DNA from: an uncultured bacterium
Lineage (GTDB): Bacteria; Patescibacteriota; Minisyncoccia; Moranbacterales; GWC2-37-73
Assembly: GCA_903824515.1 (NCBI GenBank)
Contig: CAIJXA010000014.1
Span: 1 to 7,380, forward strand
Reading direction: 5' to 3'
Length of the DNA stretch: 7,380 bases
Below, one piece after another: positions 1 through 4,880 of the stretch. Below the pieces are notes generated by a model. That model was not told the DNA's origin. It did no database searches and saw only the letters and a list, made by a program, of their open reading frames with translations. The stretch's first letter is position 1. Every line of letters begins with the position of its first letter. Position numbers and translations under genes: made by a program.

Positions 1-117
1 ACTCAAAGTTTGAAAATTTGGATTTAAGTCATTTATTAGTCATTAGGATTTAGTCATTAGACATTAAAAACTAAATTTGAATCACTACTCCATATTAAAA
101 ATCCAGCAACATTAAAA
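1..117. other. AT-rich spacer downstream of atpC with short direct repeats
   Basis: No gene is visible. The stretch contains repeated TTAGTCATTAG-like words (about 35-60). The word TTTATTAGTCATT at 32-44 recurs on the opposite strand at about 2591-2603 in the spacer upstream of atpD. The two spacers therefore carry the same kind of AT-rich intergenic repeat. No convincing terminator hairpin with a T-run was found for the minus-strand operon. Confidence 0.5.
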
Positions 118-552
118 TCAGTCTATCTTAAGATTATGTCTACTATGATGTTTTTTGGCAACGCGGATGCGGGCTGATTCTCTTTCGATGGCGGCAGCGA
201 CTCGGGCATATTCTTGTTCACTCATGGAAACTTTTTCATTCTTCAAATCTTGCGCCCTTTTGACTGCCTCCTCCGCTCTTTGCAAATCAATTTCCCCAGC
301 TGCTTCTGCTGTGTCAGCCAACACCACCAATTCATTGCTGCTGAATTCAATAAAGCCTCCCGAGGTTGCCATGGCAATTTCCTTGTTATCAACTTTAAAC
401 GTAATTTCTCCAGGCTTGAGCGATGCAATATAGCTGCAATGACCAGGCAAAATGGTCACTTGACCATCCGAAACCGGCAGCGTGATCTGGTCAATCTCCT
501 GCTGGAAAAGAGTTTTTTCTGGAGTAACGATTTTAAATTTTATTTTTTGCAT
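118..552 (-). CDS. atpC: ATP synthase F1 subunit epsilon
   Basis: Epsilon subunit of the F1Fo ATP synthase, a 144-residue central-stalk protein that couples gamma to the c-ring and can inhibit ATP hydrolysis. The N-terminal beta-sandwich (about 1-85) begins MQKIKFKIVTPEKTLF and contains the family signatures ILPGH (34-38) and GGFIEFSSNELVVLAD (65-80). The C-terminal alpha-helical hairpin (about 88-135) is rich in Ala, Glu and Arg. E. coli epsilon has about 139 residues, so this is full length. The frame extends 14 codons upstream, but that part (MFLCVSVNFCVYLF) is translated repeat DNA, so the start is placed at the Met of MQKIKFK. No Shine-Dalgarno is visible. The stop is TGA, followed one codon later by TAA. 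It is the last gene of the atp cluster and is separated from atpD by an inserted nuclease-family gene. Confidence 0.95.
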   Translation of the reverse strand: MQKIKFKIVTPEKTLFQQEIDQITLPVSDGQVTILPGHCSYIASLKPGEITFKVDNKEIAMATSGGFIEFSSNELVVLADTAEAAGEIDLQRAEEAVKRAQDLKNEKVSMSEQEYARVAAAIERESARIRVAKKHHSRHNLKID

Positions 553-553
553 A

Positions 554-601
554 AACAGATAAACACAGAAATTAACAGAAACACACAGAAACACAGAAAA
601 A
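554..601. repeat. Inverted repeat, left copy, flanking the GxxExxY gene
   Basis: The DNA is made of repeated ACAGAAA and AACACAGA words. Its reverse complement resembles the stretch at 1061-1108, where TTCTGTGT, TTCTGT and CTGTGTT words occur in the same order with similar spacing. The two copies bracket the gene at 607-1035 as imperfect inverted repeats. The copy here occupies the immediate leader of atpC and creates a false upstream extension of its reading frame. Confidence 0.65.
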
Positions 602-606
602 CACTG

Positions 607-1035
607 TTAATTTTTGGCGCTTAATAATAAATTTTTTTTATTGTTAGTATAAATAATTCTTTTAAAATAAAGTGGCATCACACCAAAATTAATCAAATAA
701 CCAACTTCGTATTGCGTAGTCTTTATATATTCAGAAAGTTGAATCTCATCACATTTGAAAACTACTGCTTTCGCTTTTAGCTCAACCATAATTTTATTCT
801 CAACAAGAAAGTCAGGCACGTAATATCCTAATTTATTACCAGTTCCCTTGGAAAAAACTTTTACCATAGGCTTTGACAGGTGAATAATATTTTCTTTTTC
901 GAGCTTTTCTTTTAGCACATTATGGTAAATACTTTCCCGATGAAAACTTCCATATTCTTTTTGAATTTCCATACAAAGACCGATTAACTTGTAACTCAAC
1001 TCTTTATATAAAAATTCTTTCCCTGCACTTTCCAT
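607..1035 (-). CDS. GxxExxY family protein (PD-(D/E)XK nuclease fold)
   Basis: A 142-residue protein that I place in the GxxExxY family, small single-domain proteins with a PD-(D/E)XK nuclease-like core and no settled role. The signature region reads YGSFHRESIY (28-37): Glu34 and Tyr37 of the motif are present, but the Gly three residues before the Glu is replaced by Phe31. The putative catalytic set is visible as PDF (Asp75) followed by VELKA (Glu85 and Lys87). Next comes the family's usual Gln (Gln99) and a YLINFG segment (113-118). Length is normal and the frame is intact. It sits between atpD and atpC, where ATP synthase operons normally have nothing, and is bracketed by inverted repeats, which suggests an inserted passenger gene. 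No Shine-Dalgarno is visible. Nuclease activity is inferred from the fold only. Confidence 0.82.
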   Translation of the reverse strand: MESAGKEFLYKELSYKLIGLCMEIQKEYGSFHRESIYHNVLKEKLEKENIIHLSKPMVKVFSKGTGNKLGYYVPDFLVENKIMVELKAKAVVFKCDEIQLSEYIKTTQYEVGYLINFGVMPLYFKRIIYTNNKKNLLLSAKN

Positions 1036-1060
1036 AAATCAATTTTATTTTTATTTTTTA

Positions 1061-1108
1061 TATTCTGTGTATTTGTGTTTATTCTGTCTTGTTCTGTGTT
1101 ATTTCTGT
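1061..1108. repeat. Inverted repeat, right copy, overlapping the 3' end of atpD
   Basis: This carries TTCTGTGT-type words arranged like the reverse complement of 554-601. The last ten or so codons of atpD lie in it, so the final residues of the beta subunit (about EITQNKTE) are encoded by repeat DNA. This fits insertion of the repeat-flanked unit at or just inside the original atpD stop. Confidence 0.65.
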
Positions 1109-2515
1109 AATGGACCCTTTCATGTAGAAGTCTTGCTCCGCCACTTCATCCAACTGCCCATCGAGAATCATTTTGAAGCCGCGGATTGTGTCTTCCAGTT
1201 TCACATATTTTCCAGGCGCGCCGGTAAATTGCTCAGCCACAAAGAATGGTTGGGAAAGATATTTCTGAATTTTGCGAGCCCGAGCCACAGTGACTTTATC
1301 TTCATCAGAAAGTTCTTCCATGCCCAAGATAGCAATGATGTCCTGCAAGTCTTTGTATTTCTGCAAAACTCTTTGCACTCCGCGAGCCACGTTGTAATGC
1401 TCCTCGCCCACAATATTCGGGTCAAGAATCGTTGAGCTGGAATCCAAGGGATCCACCGCTGGATAAATTCCAAGTTCAGAAAGTCCCCGCGAAAGCACAA
1501 CCGTTGAATCGAGATGTCCGAAAGTCGTCGCTGGCGCTGGATCTGTCAGGTCATCAGCTGGCACATACACTGCTTGCACCGAAGTGATTGAGCCGTTTTT
1601 GGTTGAAGTAATTCTTTCCTGCAATTTTCCCATTTCTTCAGCCAAGGTTGGTTGATATCCCACCGCTGAGGGAATGCGTCCCAAAAGTGCCGACACCTCA
1701 GAGCCAGCCTGCGTGAAACGAAAAATGTTATCCACAAACAAAAGCACGTCCTTGTTTTCTTGGTCTCGAAAATATTCTGCCATTGTCAGAGCTGAAAGTG
1801 CCACCCGTTGGCGAGCTCCCGGCGGTTCGTTCATTTGTCCAAACACCAAAGTTGTTTTGTCGAGCACGCCAGATTCTTTCATTTCATGAAAAAGGTCATT
1901 GCCTTCACGCGTGCGTTCACCCACCCCAGCAAACACGGAAAAACCGCCATGTTCCTGCGCAATGTTGCGAATAAGTTCCTGAATCACCACCGTCTTGCCC
2001 ACGCCGGCACCACCAAAAAGACCAACCTTTCCACCTTTCACAAAAGGACAAATCAAATCGATAACTTTGATCCCAGTTTCAAAAATTTCGGCTTCGGTTG
2101 CCAACTGCGAAAATTTCGGCGCATCTCTGTGAATTGGATCTCTTTTCGGATTTTCCAAATTTGGCTTGCCATCAATAGCTTCACCCAAAAGATTAAACAT
2201 GCGTCCCAAAGTTTCTTGTCCCACTGGCACTTGAATTGGAGCGCCCGTGTCAACCACTTCCATCCCGCGACGCAAGCCGTCAGTTGTTCCCATTGCCACC
2301 GCTCGCACTTTCCCAGAGCCCGTGTGTTGATGCGCTTCCAAAACTAACTTCTTAGGGACTAAGTCCCCAATTGGGGACTTAGTCCCTTGCTCGGCTTCCT
2401 GATCAAAATCAAGATTAATTTCCAGTGCATTATAGATTTCCGGTAACTTGTCCTCGAATTGCACGTCTACGACCGGGCCGATGATTTGGATAATCCTGCC
2501 AATGTTTTTATTCAT
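1079..2515 (-). CDS. atpD: ATP synthase F1 subunit beta
   Basis: Catalytic beta subunit (478 residues) of F1, which makes ATP from ADP and phosphate as gamma rotates. Visible motifs are Walker A GGAGVGKT (168-175; Lys174, Thr175), GERTREGND (199-207, with catalytic Glu200), Walker B LLFVDN (258-263, Asp262), ALLGRIPSAVGYQP (276-289) and the DELSEED-type loop EELSDEDK (400-407). The N-terminal barrel begins MNKNIGRIIQIIGPVVDV. Two oddities stand out. Residues 44-54 (GTKSPIGDLVP) are an extra loop encoded by a perfect 34-bp palindrome. The C-terminus after FYMKGSI (463-469) is ITEITQNKTE, partly encoded by an inverted repeat, not the usual Glu/Lys-rich tail. Catalytic residues are intact, so the protein is probably functional. 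No Shine-Dalgarno is visible; the ATG leader (AATAAAACATT) closely resembles that of atpA. Confidence 0.98.
   Translation of the reverse strand: MNKNIGRIIQIIGPVVDVQFEDKLPEIYNALEINLDFDQEAEQGTKSPIGDLVPKKLVLEAHQHTGSGKVRAVAMGTTDGLRRGMEVVDTGAPIQVPVGQETLGRMFNLLGEAIDGKPNLENPKRDPIHRDAPKFSQLATEAEIFETGIKVIDLICPFVKGGKVGLFGGAGVGKTVVIQELIRNIAQEHGGFSVFAGVGERTREGNDLFHEMKESGVLDKTTLVFGQMNEPPGARQRVALSALTMAEYFRDQENKDVLLFVDNIFRFTQAGSEVSALLGRIPSAVGYQPTLAEEMGKLQERITSTKNGSITSVQAVYVPADDLTDPAPATTFGHLDSTVVLSRGLSELGIYPAVDPLDSSSTILDPNIVGEEHYNVARGVQRVLQKYKDLQDIIAILGMEELSDEDKVTVARARKIQKYLSQPFFVAEQFTGAPGKYVKLEDTIRGFKMILDGQLDEVAEQDFYMKGSITEITQNKTE
2354..2387. repeat. Perfect 34-bp palindrome inside atpD
   Basis: The half-site AGGGACTAAGTCCCCAA is followed directly by its exact reverse complement, with the centre between 2370 and 2371. 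Inside each half, GGGACTAAGTCCC is itself nearly self-complementary. In the atpD frame it encodes residues 44-54, GTKSPIGDLVP. Beta subunits such as that of E. coli have no equivalent segment between the YNALE motif and the LVLE strand. It reads as a mobile palindromic repeat tolerated in frame in a surface loop. Confidence 0.85.
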
Positions 2516-2675
2516 AATGTTTTATTAATTTCTAATTAAAATTTTAGTTAAATATATAAATACTAAGCAAAATCTAAAATCTAAATTTCCAATGACTAAT
2601 AAAATCTAAAATCCAAATGTCAAAAATTAGGATTTAGGATTTGGAACTTTATTGGAAATTGGAAATTAGGATTTA
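2516..2675. repeat. AT-rich spacer upstream of atpD with imperfect inverted repeat
   Basis: No gene is visible on either strand. From about 2573 to 2675 the sequence is an imperfect inverted repeat: CTAAATTTCCAATGAC-like words on the left face TTGGAAATTGGAAATTAGG on the right. An inner pair is CTAAAATCC/GGATTTAG. On the minus strand this lies in the region leading into atpD. No clear minus-strand sigma-70-type promoter was found in it. Confidence 0.6.
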
Positions 2676-2751
2676 GAAATTCTTGGTTATTTGCCTCAAG
2701 ATTCCTCCCCTATCTGTGGCCTTCTTAAGCCATAAACAGAGCAAGAATTTC
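2676..2751. other. Stem-loop element upstream of cassette A promoter
   Basis: GAAATTCTTG (2676-2685) pairs perfectly with CAAGAATTTC (2742-2751). An inner hairpin lies between them, formed by TCTGT (2713-2717) with ACAGA (2736-2740) and GGC (2718-2720) with GCC (2729-2731). The 44 bases 2710-2753 match 6636-6679 of cassette B at 40 positions. The role is unknown; possibilities are a protein-binding site, a recombination end or a structured RNA. Confidence 0.6.
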
Positions 2752-2791
2752 GATAGCCTGCCCGCCACAATATTCCATTTCGGGTGGGTGC

Positions 2792-2820
2792 TTGACAAAA
2801 TGGTAATTTGGGAGTATAAT
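2792..2820 (+). promoter_or_regulatory. Consensus sigma-70 promoter of cassette A
   Basis: TTGACA (2792-2797) and TATAAT (2815-2820) are both exact consensus hexamers with an optimal 17-bp spacer. The spacer resembles that of cassette B and both end in TTTGGGAG. Directly upstream, and absent from cassette B, is about 38 extra bases containing a GC-rich hairpin (CCCGCC 2761-2766 with GGTGGG 2783-2788). This could be an operator-like site. The promoter points away from the atp operon direction. Confidence 0.88.
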
Positions 2821-2870
2821 TAAATGTTAAATTGAATATAAATTAGCAAATCATCTTGTTCATTCTAAAA

Positions 2871-2876
2871 AAAGGA
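2871..2876 (+). promoter_or_regulatory. Shine-Dalgarno of the cassette A gene
   Basis: AAAGGA lies 7 bases before the ATG at 2884. It is the only good Shine-Dalgarno in the window. None of the atp genes has one, nor does the equivalent gene of cassette B. Confidence 0.65.
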
Positions 2877-2883
2877 ATTTACT

Positions 2884-3072
2884 ATGTTACCCATCGAAGT
2901 CAAAATCATTTTGTCGTTAATAGTGGCCGCTATTAACACTGGAATTTTCCTCAAATACCTACCCATGACGAGGGGTGAGACAGAAAAAACACTGAGGGAA
3001 GCAAGTCTAACCATCTGCGTATATCAGATATTGCTATTCTTCATCACCCTGATTGCTTTTTTCGGTCAGTAA
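2884..3072 (+). CDS. Small two-segment membrane protein, cassette A
   Basis: I do not recognise a family. The 62-residue product has two hydrophobic stretches suitable for crossing the membrane (about 8-26 and 42-60). They are joined by a short charged hinge, TRGETEKTLRE (29-39), and there is no cysteine motif or cleavable signal. The gene is well supported: an exact-consensus promoter 63 bases upstream, a Shine-Dalgarno at proper spacing, and a terminator starting 17 bases after the stop. It runs opposite to atpG and atpD and lies between them. Cassette B has the same architecture and a protein of identical length, but the two proteins share only about six positions in an ungapped alignment (including Tyr25, Glu32, Ala40 and Ser41). 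It could be a distant paralog, a toxin-like or modulator peptide, or unrelated cargo. Confidence 0.78.
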   Translation: MLPIEVKIILSLIVAAINTGIFLKYLPMTRGETEKTLREASLTICVYQILLFFITLIAFFGQ

Positions 3073-3089
3073 CGCTTAGTGTGCCATTC

Positions 3090-3130
3090 CGCTACCTACA
3101 AGTCAATGACTTGCAAGGGGCGATTTTTTT
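3090..3130 (+). terminator. Intrinsic terminator of cassette A
   Basis: An imperfect stem (CGC 3090-3092 with GCG 3120-3122, capped by CAAGT/ACTTG around a CAATG loop) is followed by seven T's (3124-3130). There is no T-run on the minus-strand side, so it should stop only plus-strand transcription. Confidence 0.8.
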
Positions 3131-3194
3131 ATCCACCCTCTTTTTTCAAATCTACTATCAGCATTTAATTTTTTCAAATTGAAGGCTGAATAAT
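3131..3194 (+). repeat. Conserved post-terminator tail, cassette A copy
   Basis: From TTTCAAATC to the final GAATAAT, 47 of 51 bases match the same position after the cassette B terminator (7018-7079). It contains a small inverted repeat, TTCAA/TTGAA, inside a CAGC/GCTG pair. It lies beyond the terminator, so its conservation is not explained by the gene or its transcript. Confidence 0.72.
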
Positions 3195-3210
3195 AATTTT
3201 GACTTTTTTC

Positions 3211-3297
3211 TGTCATTCTGAACTTGTTTCAGAATCTACTTTCTTTGTCTCACAACACTGCCCGTAACCGAGATCCTGAAACAAGTTCAGGATGACA
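3211..3297. repeat. REP-like double hairpin R1
   Basis: Two hairpins lie in inverted orientation around a 33-bp spacer. Hairpin 1 is TTCTGAA (3216-3222) with TTCAGAA (3228-3234). Hairpin 2 is TCCTGAA (3274-3280) with TTCAGGA (3286-3292). The outer ends are TGTCA and TGACA. The two 27-bp arms are also complementary to each other at 25 positions. There are three more copies in the window. This copy closes cassette A and flanks the GIY-YIG gene on one side. Confidence 0.88.
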
Positions 3298-3301
3298 TAT
3301 T

Positions 3302-3601
3302 TTAACTTCCATCATCTAGCAATGTACCTGCTAAATCTATCCACTGTGGATTAAAACTATTTATCAAATTTATCTTCCAATCTCTGTGCCAATTTTTAAG
3401 TTGTTTTTCTCTTCTTAACGCACTATTTACATCTTCAGTTTGCTCAAAATATACCAACTTATCAGCATTATATTTTCCTGTAAAACCTTCAACTAATTTA
3501 TTTTTGTGCTCATAAATTCTTTTTGGTAAATTACTAGTCACTCCAATATATAAAACTTTATTTTCTCTGTTTGTCGTAATATAAACACAATACTGTTTCA
3601 T
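3302..3601 (-). CDS. GIY-YIG nuclease family protein (UPF0213-like)
   Basis: A 99-residue single-domain GIY-YIG protein. The motif pair is YCVYI (4-8) and LYIGVT (17-22). It is followed by the conserved Arg in LPKRIYEHK (Arg28, with Tyr30 and His32), TGKYN (41-45), a KLVYFE strand (48-53) and the catalytic-Glu helix LRREKQLKNW (62-71, Glu65). The C-terminus, FNPQWIDL, is typical of small stand-alone members. The fold is that of a DNA endonuclease, but the role of these short proteins is unsettled. The gene is intact and in the operon direction, but it sits between REP-like doublets R1 and R2 in direct orientation, separating atpG from atpD and cassette A. This suggests it moved with, or acts on, the repeats. 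No Shine-Dalgarno is visible. Confidence 0.9.
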   Translation of the reverse strand: MKQYCVYITTNRENKVLYIGVTSNLPKRIYEHKNKLVEGFTGKYNADKLVYFEQTEDVNSALRREKQLKNWHRDWKINLINSFNPQWIDLAGTLLDDGS

Positions 3602-3613
3602 GTTTTTTTCTCT

Positions 3614-3700
3614 TGTTATTCTAAACTTGTTTCAGAATCTGCTTTCTTTGTCTCACAACACTGCCCGTAACCGAGATCCTGAAACAAGTTCAGGATGACA
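3614..3700. repeat. REP-like double hairpin R2
   Basis: This has the same layout and 33-bp spacer as R1 and is in direct orientation to it. Hairpin 1 has one stem mismatch (TTCTAAA facing TTCAGAA), while hairpin 2 is perfect (TCCTGAA/TTCAGGA). With R1 it brackets the GIY-YIG gene. Confidence 0.86.
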
Positions 3701-3738
3701 TATTTTATTCAGGATGACATATTTTATTCAGGATTACA
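3701..3738. repeat. Two 19-bp tandem repeats at the R2 edge
   Basis: TATTTTATTCAGGATGACA (3701-3719) is followed by a copy with one change (GATTACA end, 3720-3738). The unit's last ten bases copy the end of R2 (3691-3700), so the R2 terminus has been amplified towards the atpG stop codon at 3747. Confidence 0.8.
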
Positions 3739-3746
3739 GATTTATT

Positions 3747-4706
3747 TTATTCCAACGCTGCCCTCCCCGCACTTATCTCAGCAATTTCTTGGGTAATCTT
3801 TCCTTGCCTGATTTGATTGTAAGCCAGCGTCAAATCTTCGGACATTTCGCCGGCGGCATCGGTGGCATTTTTCATGGCAACCATCCGCGCACTGTGCTCA
3901 GAAGCAGCCGACTCAAGCACGCCGTGGAAAAGTTGCATCTCAATCAGGCGTGGGAAAATAAATTCCAAAACTTCCTGTGGACTTGGCTCAATCTTGTATT
4001 CCACCTTCGGCTCGATCAATCCATATTCTTTGGCAACCACATCCATTTCGGCAATTTGCTTTTCAAGGTCGATTTTCGAAATCGGCAAAATTTGACGAAT
4101 GCGATTTTGTTGATTGACCGCACTGACATAGTCAGTGTAGACCATCACCACTTTGTCATATTTTTTCGCCAAATAGGCTTCCATCACAATTTTTGAAAGA
4201 GGCCTGATGTCAGTCGCCACTGCAAAATCAGCGCTATCTGGAAAAGCAGCGATAATGGTCTTTTCCATTCTTTTTACTATCGCCTCACCTTTTTTTCCAA
4301 TCGTAATAAAATCGATTGTCAATTCTTGATCAACAATTTCTGATTGAAGTTTTTTGTTTCCAATTCGATTTATTTTCAATTTTTCCGGATTGGCAATTTC
4401 TTCTCTGATTTTCTTGGCAATCTGAGTGTTGAATGATCCGCAAAGTCCCCTGTTTGAAGTCACCACAATCATCAACACATTTTTCACGGGTCTGATTTCC
4501 AAAAAACCAAAACCTGAAAAATCCTCGAAAGCCTTCGAAAGATTCGTCAACACGCTCCAAGCCGCATGAGCATAAGGTCTGATTGCCAGCACGCTCGCCA
4601 CAGCCCGGCGCATTTTGGCAGCCGAAACCATCTCCATCGCTTTGGTGATTTTCTTGGTGGAGTTTATTGATTTTATTCGACGTCTGATGTCTTTGCTATT
4701 TGGCAT
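3747..4706 (-). CDS. atpG: ATP synthase F1 subunit gamma
   Basis: Gamma subunit, the rotating central shaft of F1 whose coiled coil reaches into the alpha3beta3 ring. The product has 319 residues, a little longer than the roughly 287 of E. coli. The N-terminal helix carries DIRRRIKSINSTKKITKAM (6-24) and MVSAAKMRRA (26-35). The Rossmann-like core has VVTSNRGLCGSFN (81-93). The C-terminal helix ends with the family signature around SARMVAMKNATDAAGEM (272-288) and RQGKITQEIAEISAGRAALE (300-319). The frame runs 30 codons further upstream, but that stretch is AT-rich spacer with no gamma homology, so the start is the Met of MPNSKDIRRR. It follows atpA after a 174-base spacer, much longer than in compact operons. 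No clear Shine-Dalgarno is visible. Confidence 0.96.
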   Translation of the reverse strand: MPNSKDIRRRIKSINSTKKITKAMEMVSAAKMRRAVASVLAIRPYAHAAWSVLTNLSKAFEDFSGFGFLEIRPVKNVLMIVVTSNRGLCGSFNTQIAKKIREEIANPEKLKINRIGNKKLQSEIVDQELTIDFITIGKKGEAIVKRMEKTIIAAFPDSADFAVATDIRPLSKIVMEAYLAKKYDKVVMVYTDYVSAVNQQNRIRQILPISKIDLEKQIAEMDVVAKEYGLIEPKVEYKIEPSPQEVLEFIFPRLIEMQLFHGVLESAASEHSARMVAMKNATDAAGEMSEDLTLAYNQIRQGKITQEIAEISAGRAALE

Positions 4707-4880
4707 ATTCTTACGATAACTAAATTTTAAAAAAGTTCTTAAAATATAATAAACAAAAATACAAATATCAAATTCCAAACAAATTACAATCTTCAAATAT
4801 TAAATTTACAAATCATTTGGAAGTTTTTTTATTGTTATTTGGTTATTGCTTGGTATTTGGTTATTGAAATTTGTCATTTT
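4707..4880. other. AT-rich spacer between atpA and atpG
   Basis: No gene is visible. The left half (about 4750-4800) has repeated CAAAT/TACAA words. The right half has TTATTTGGTTATTG and TGGTATTTGGTTATTG as near-direct repeats. CAAATCATTTG at about 4809-4819 is a short palindrome. It looks like another AT-rich intergenic repeat; no promoter or terminator is convincing. Confidence 0.45.

Noticed and set aside
118..120. Recoded UGA (glycine) genetic code as in some CPR lineages
   Set aside because: The genes contain ordinary GGN glycine codons and no in-frame TGA. The atpC TGA is followed one codon later by TAA, so it is uninformative, and nothing supports recoding.
553..594. Upstream extension of atpC by 14 codons
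   Set aside because: The added residues are translated inverted-repeat DNA and epsilon subunits start near the MQKIKFK-like strand.
1067..1435. Plus-strand open frames across atpD, atpA and atpG
   Set aside because: They lie antisense to highly conserved subunits, have no initiation signals, and are explained by the codon pattern of the real genes.
2884..3072. Type I toxin-antitoxin toxin
   Set aside because: It is small and hydrophobic with a strong promoter, but I could not find a promoter for an overlapping antisense RNA, and type I toxins usually have a single membrane segment.
2676..3297. Integron gene cassette with attC site
   Set aside because: The layout is cassette-like, but I see no recognisable attC core sites, and each unit carries its own promoter and terminator. 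No integrase is in the window.
3211..3297. One long 27-bp-arm hairpin as the functional unit of the doublets
   Set aside because: The two arm differences in R1 weaken the long pairing but are exactly compensated within the short hairpins, so the short hairpins explain the changes better.
4707..4796. Upstream extension of atpG by 30 codons
   Set aside because: It is hydrophobic, AT-derived sequence without gamma homology; the conserved gamma N-terminus starts at MPNSKDIRRR.
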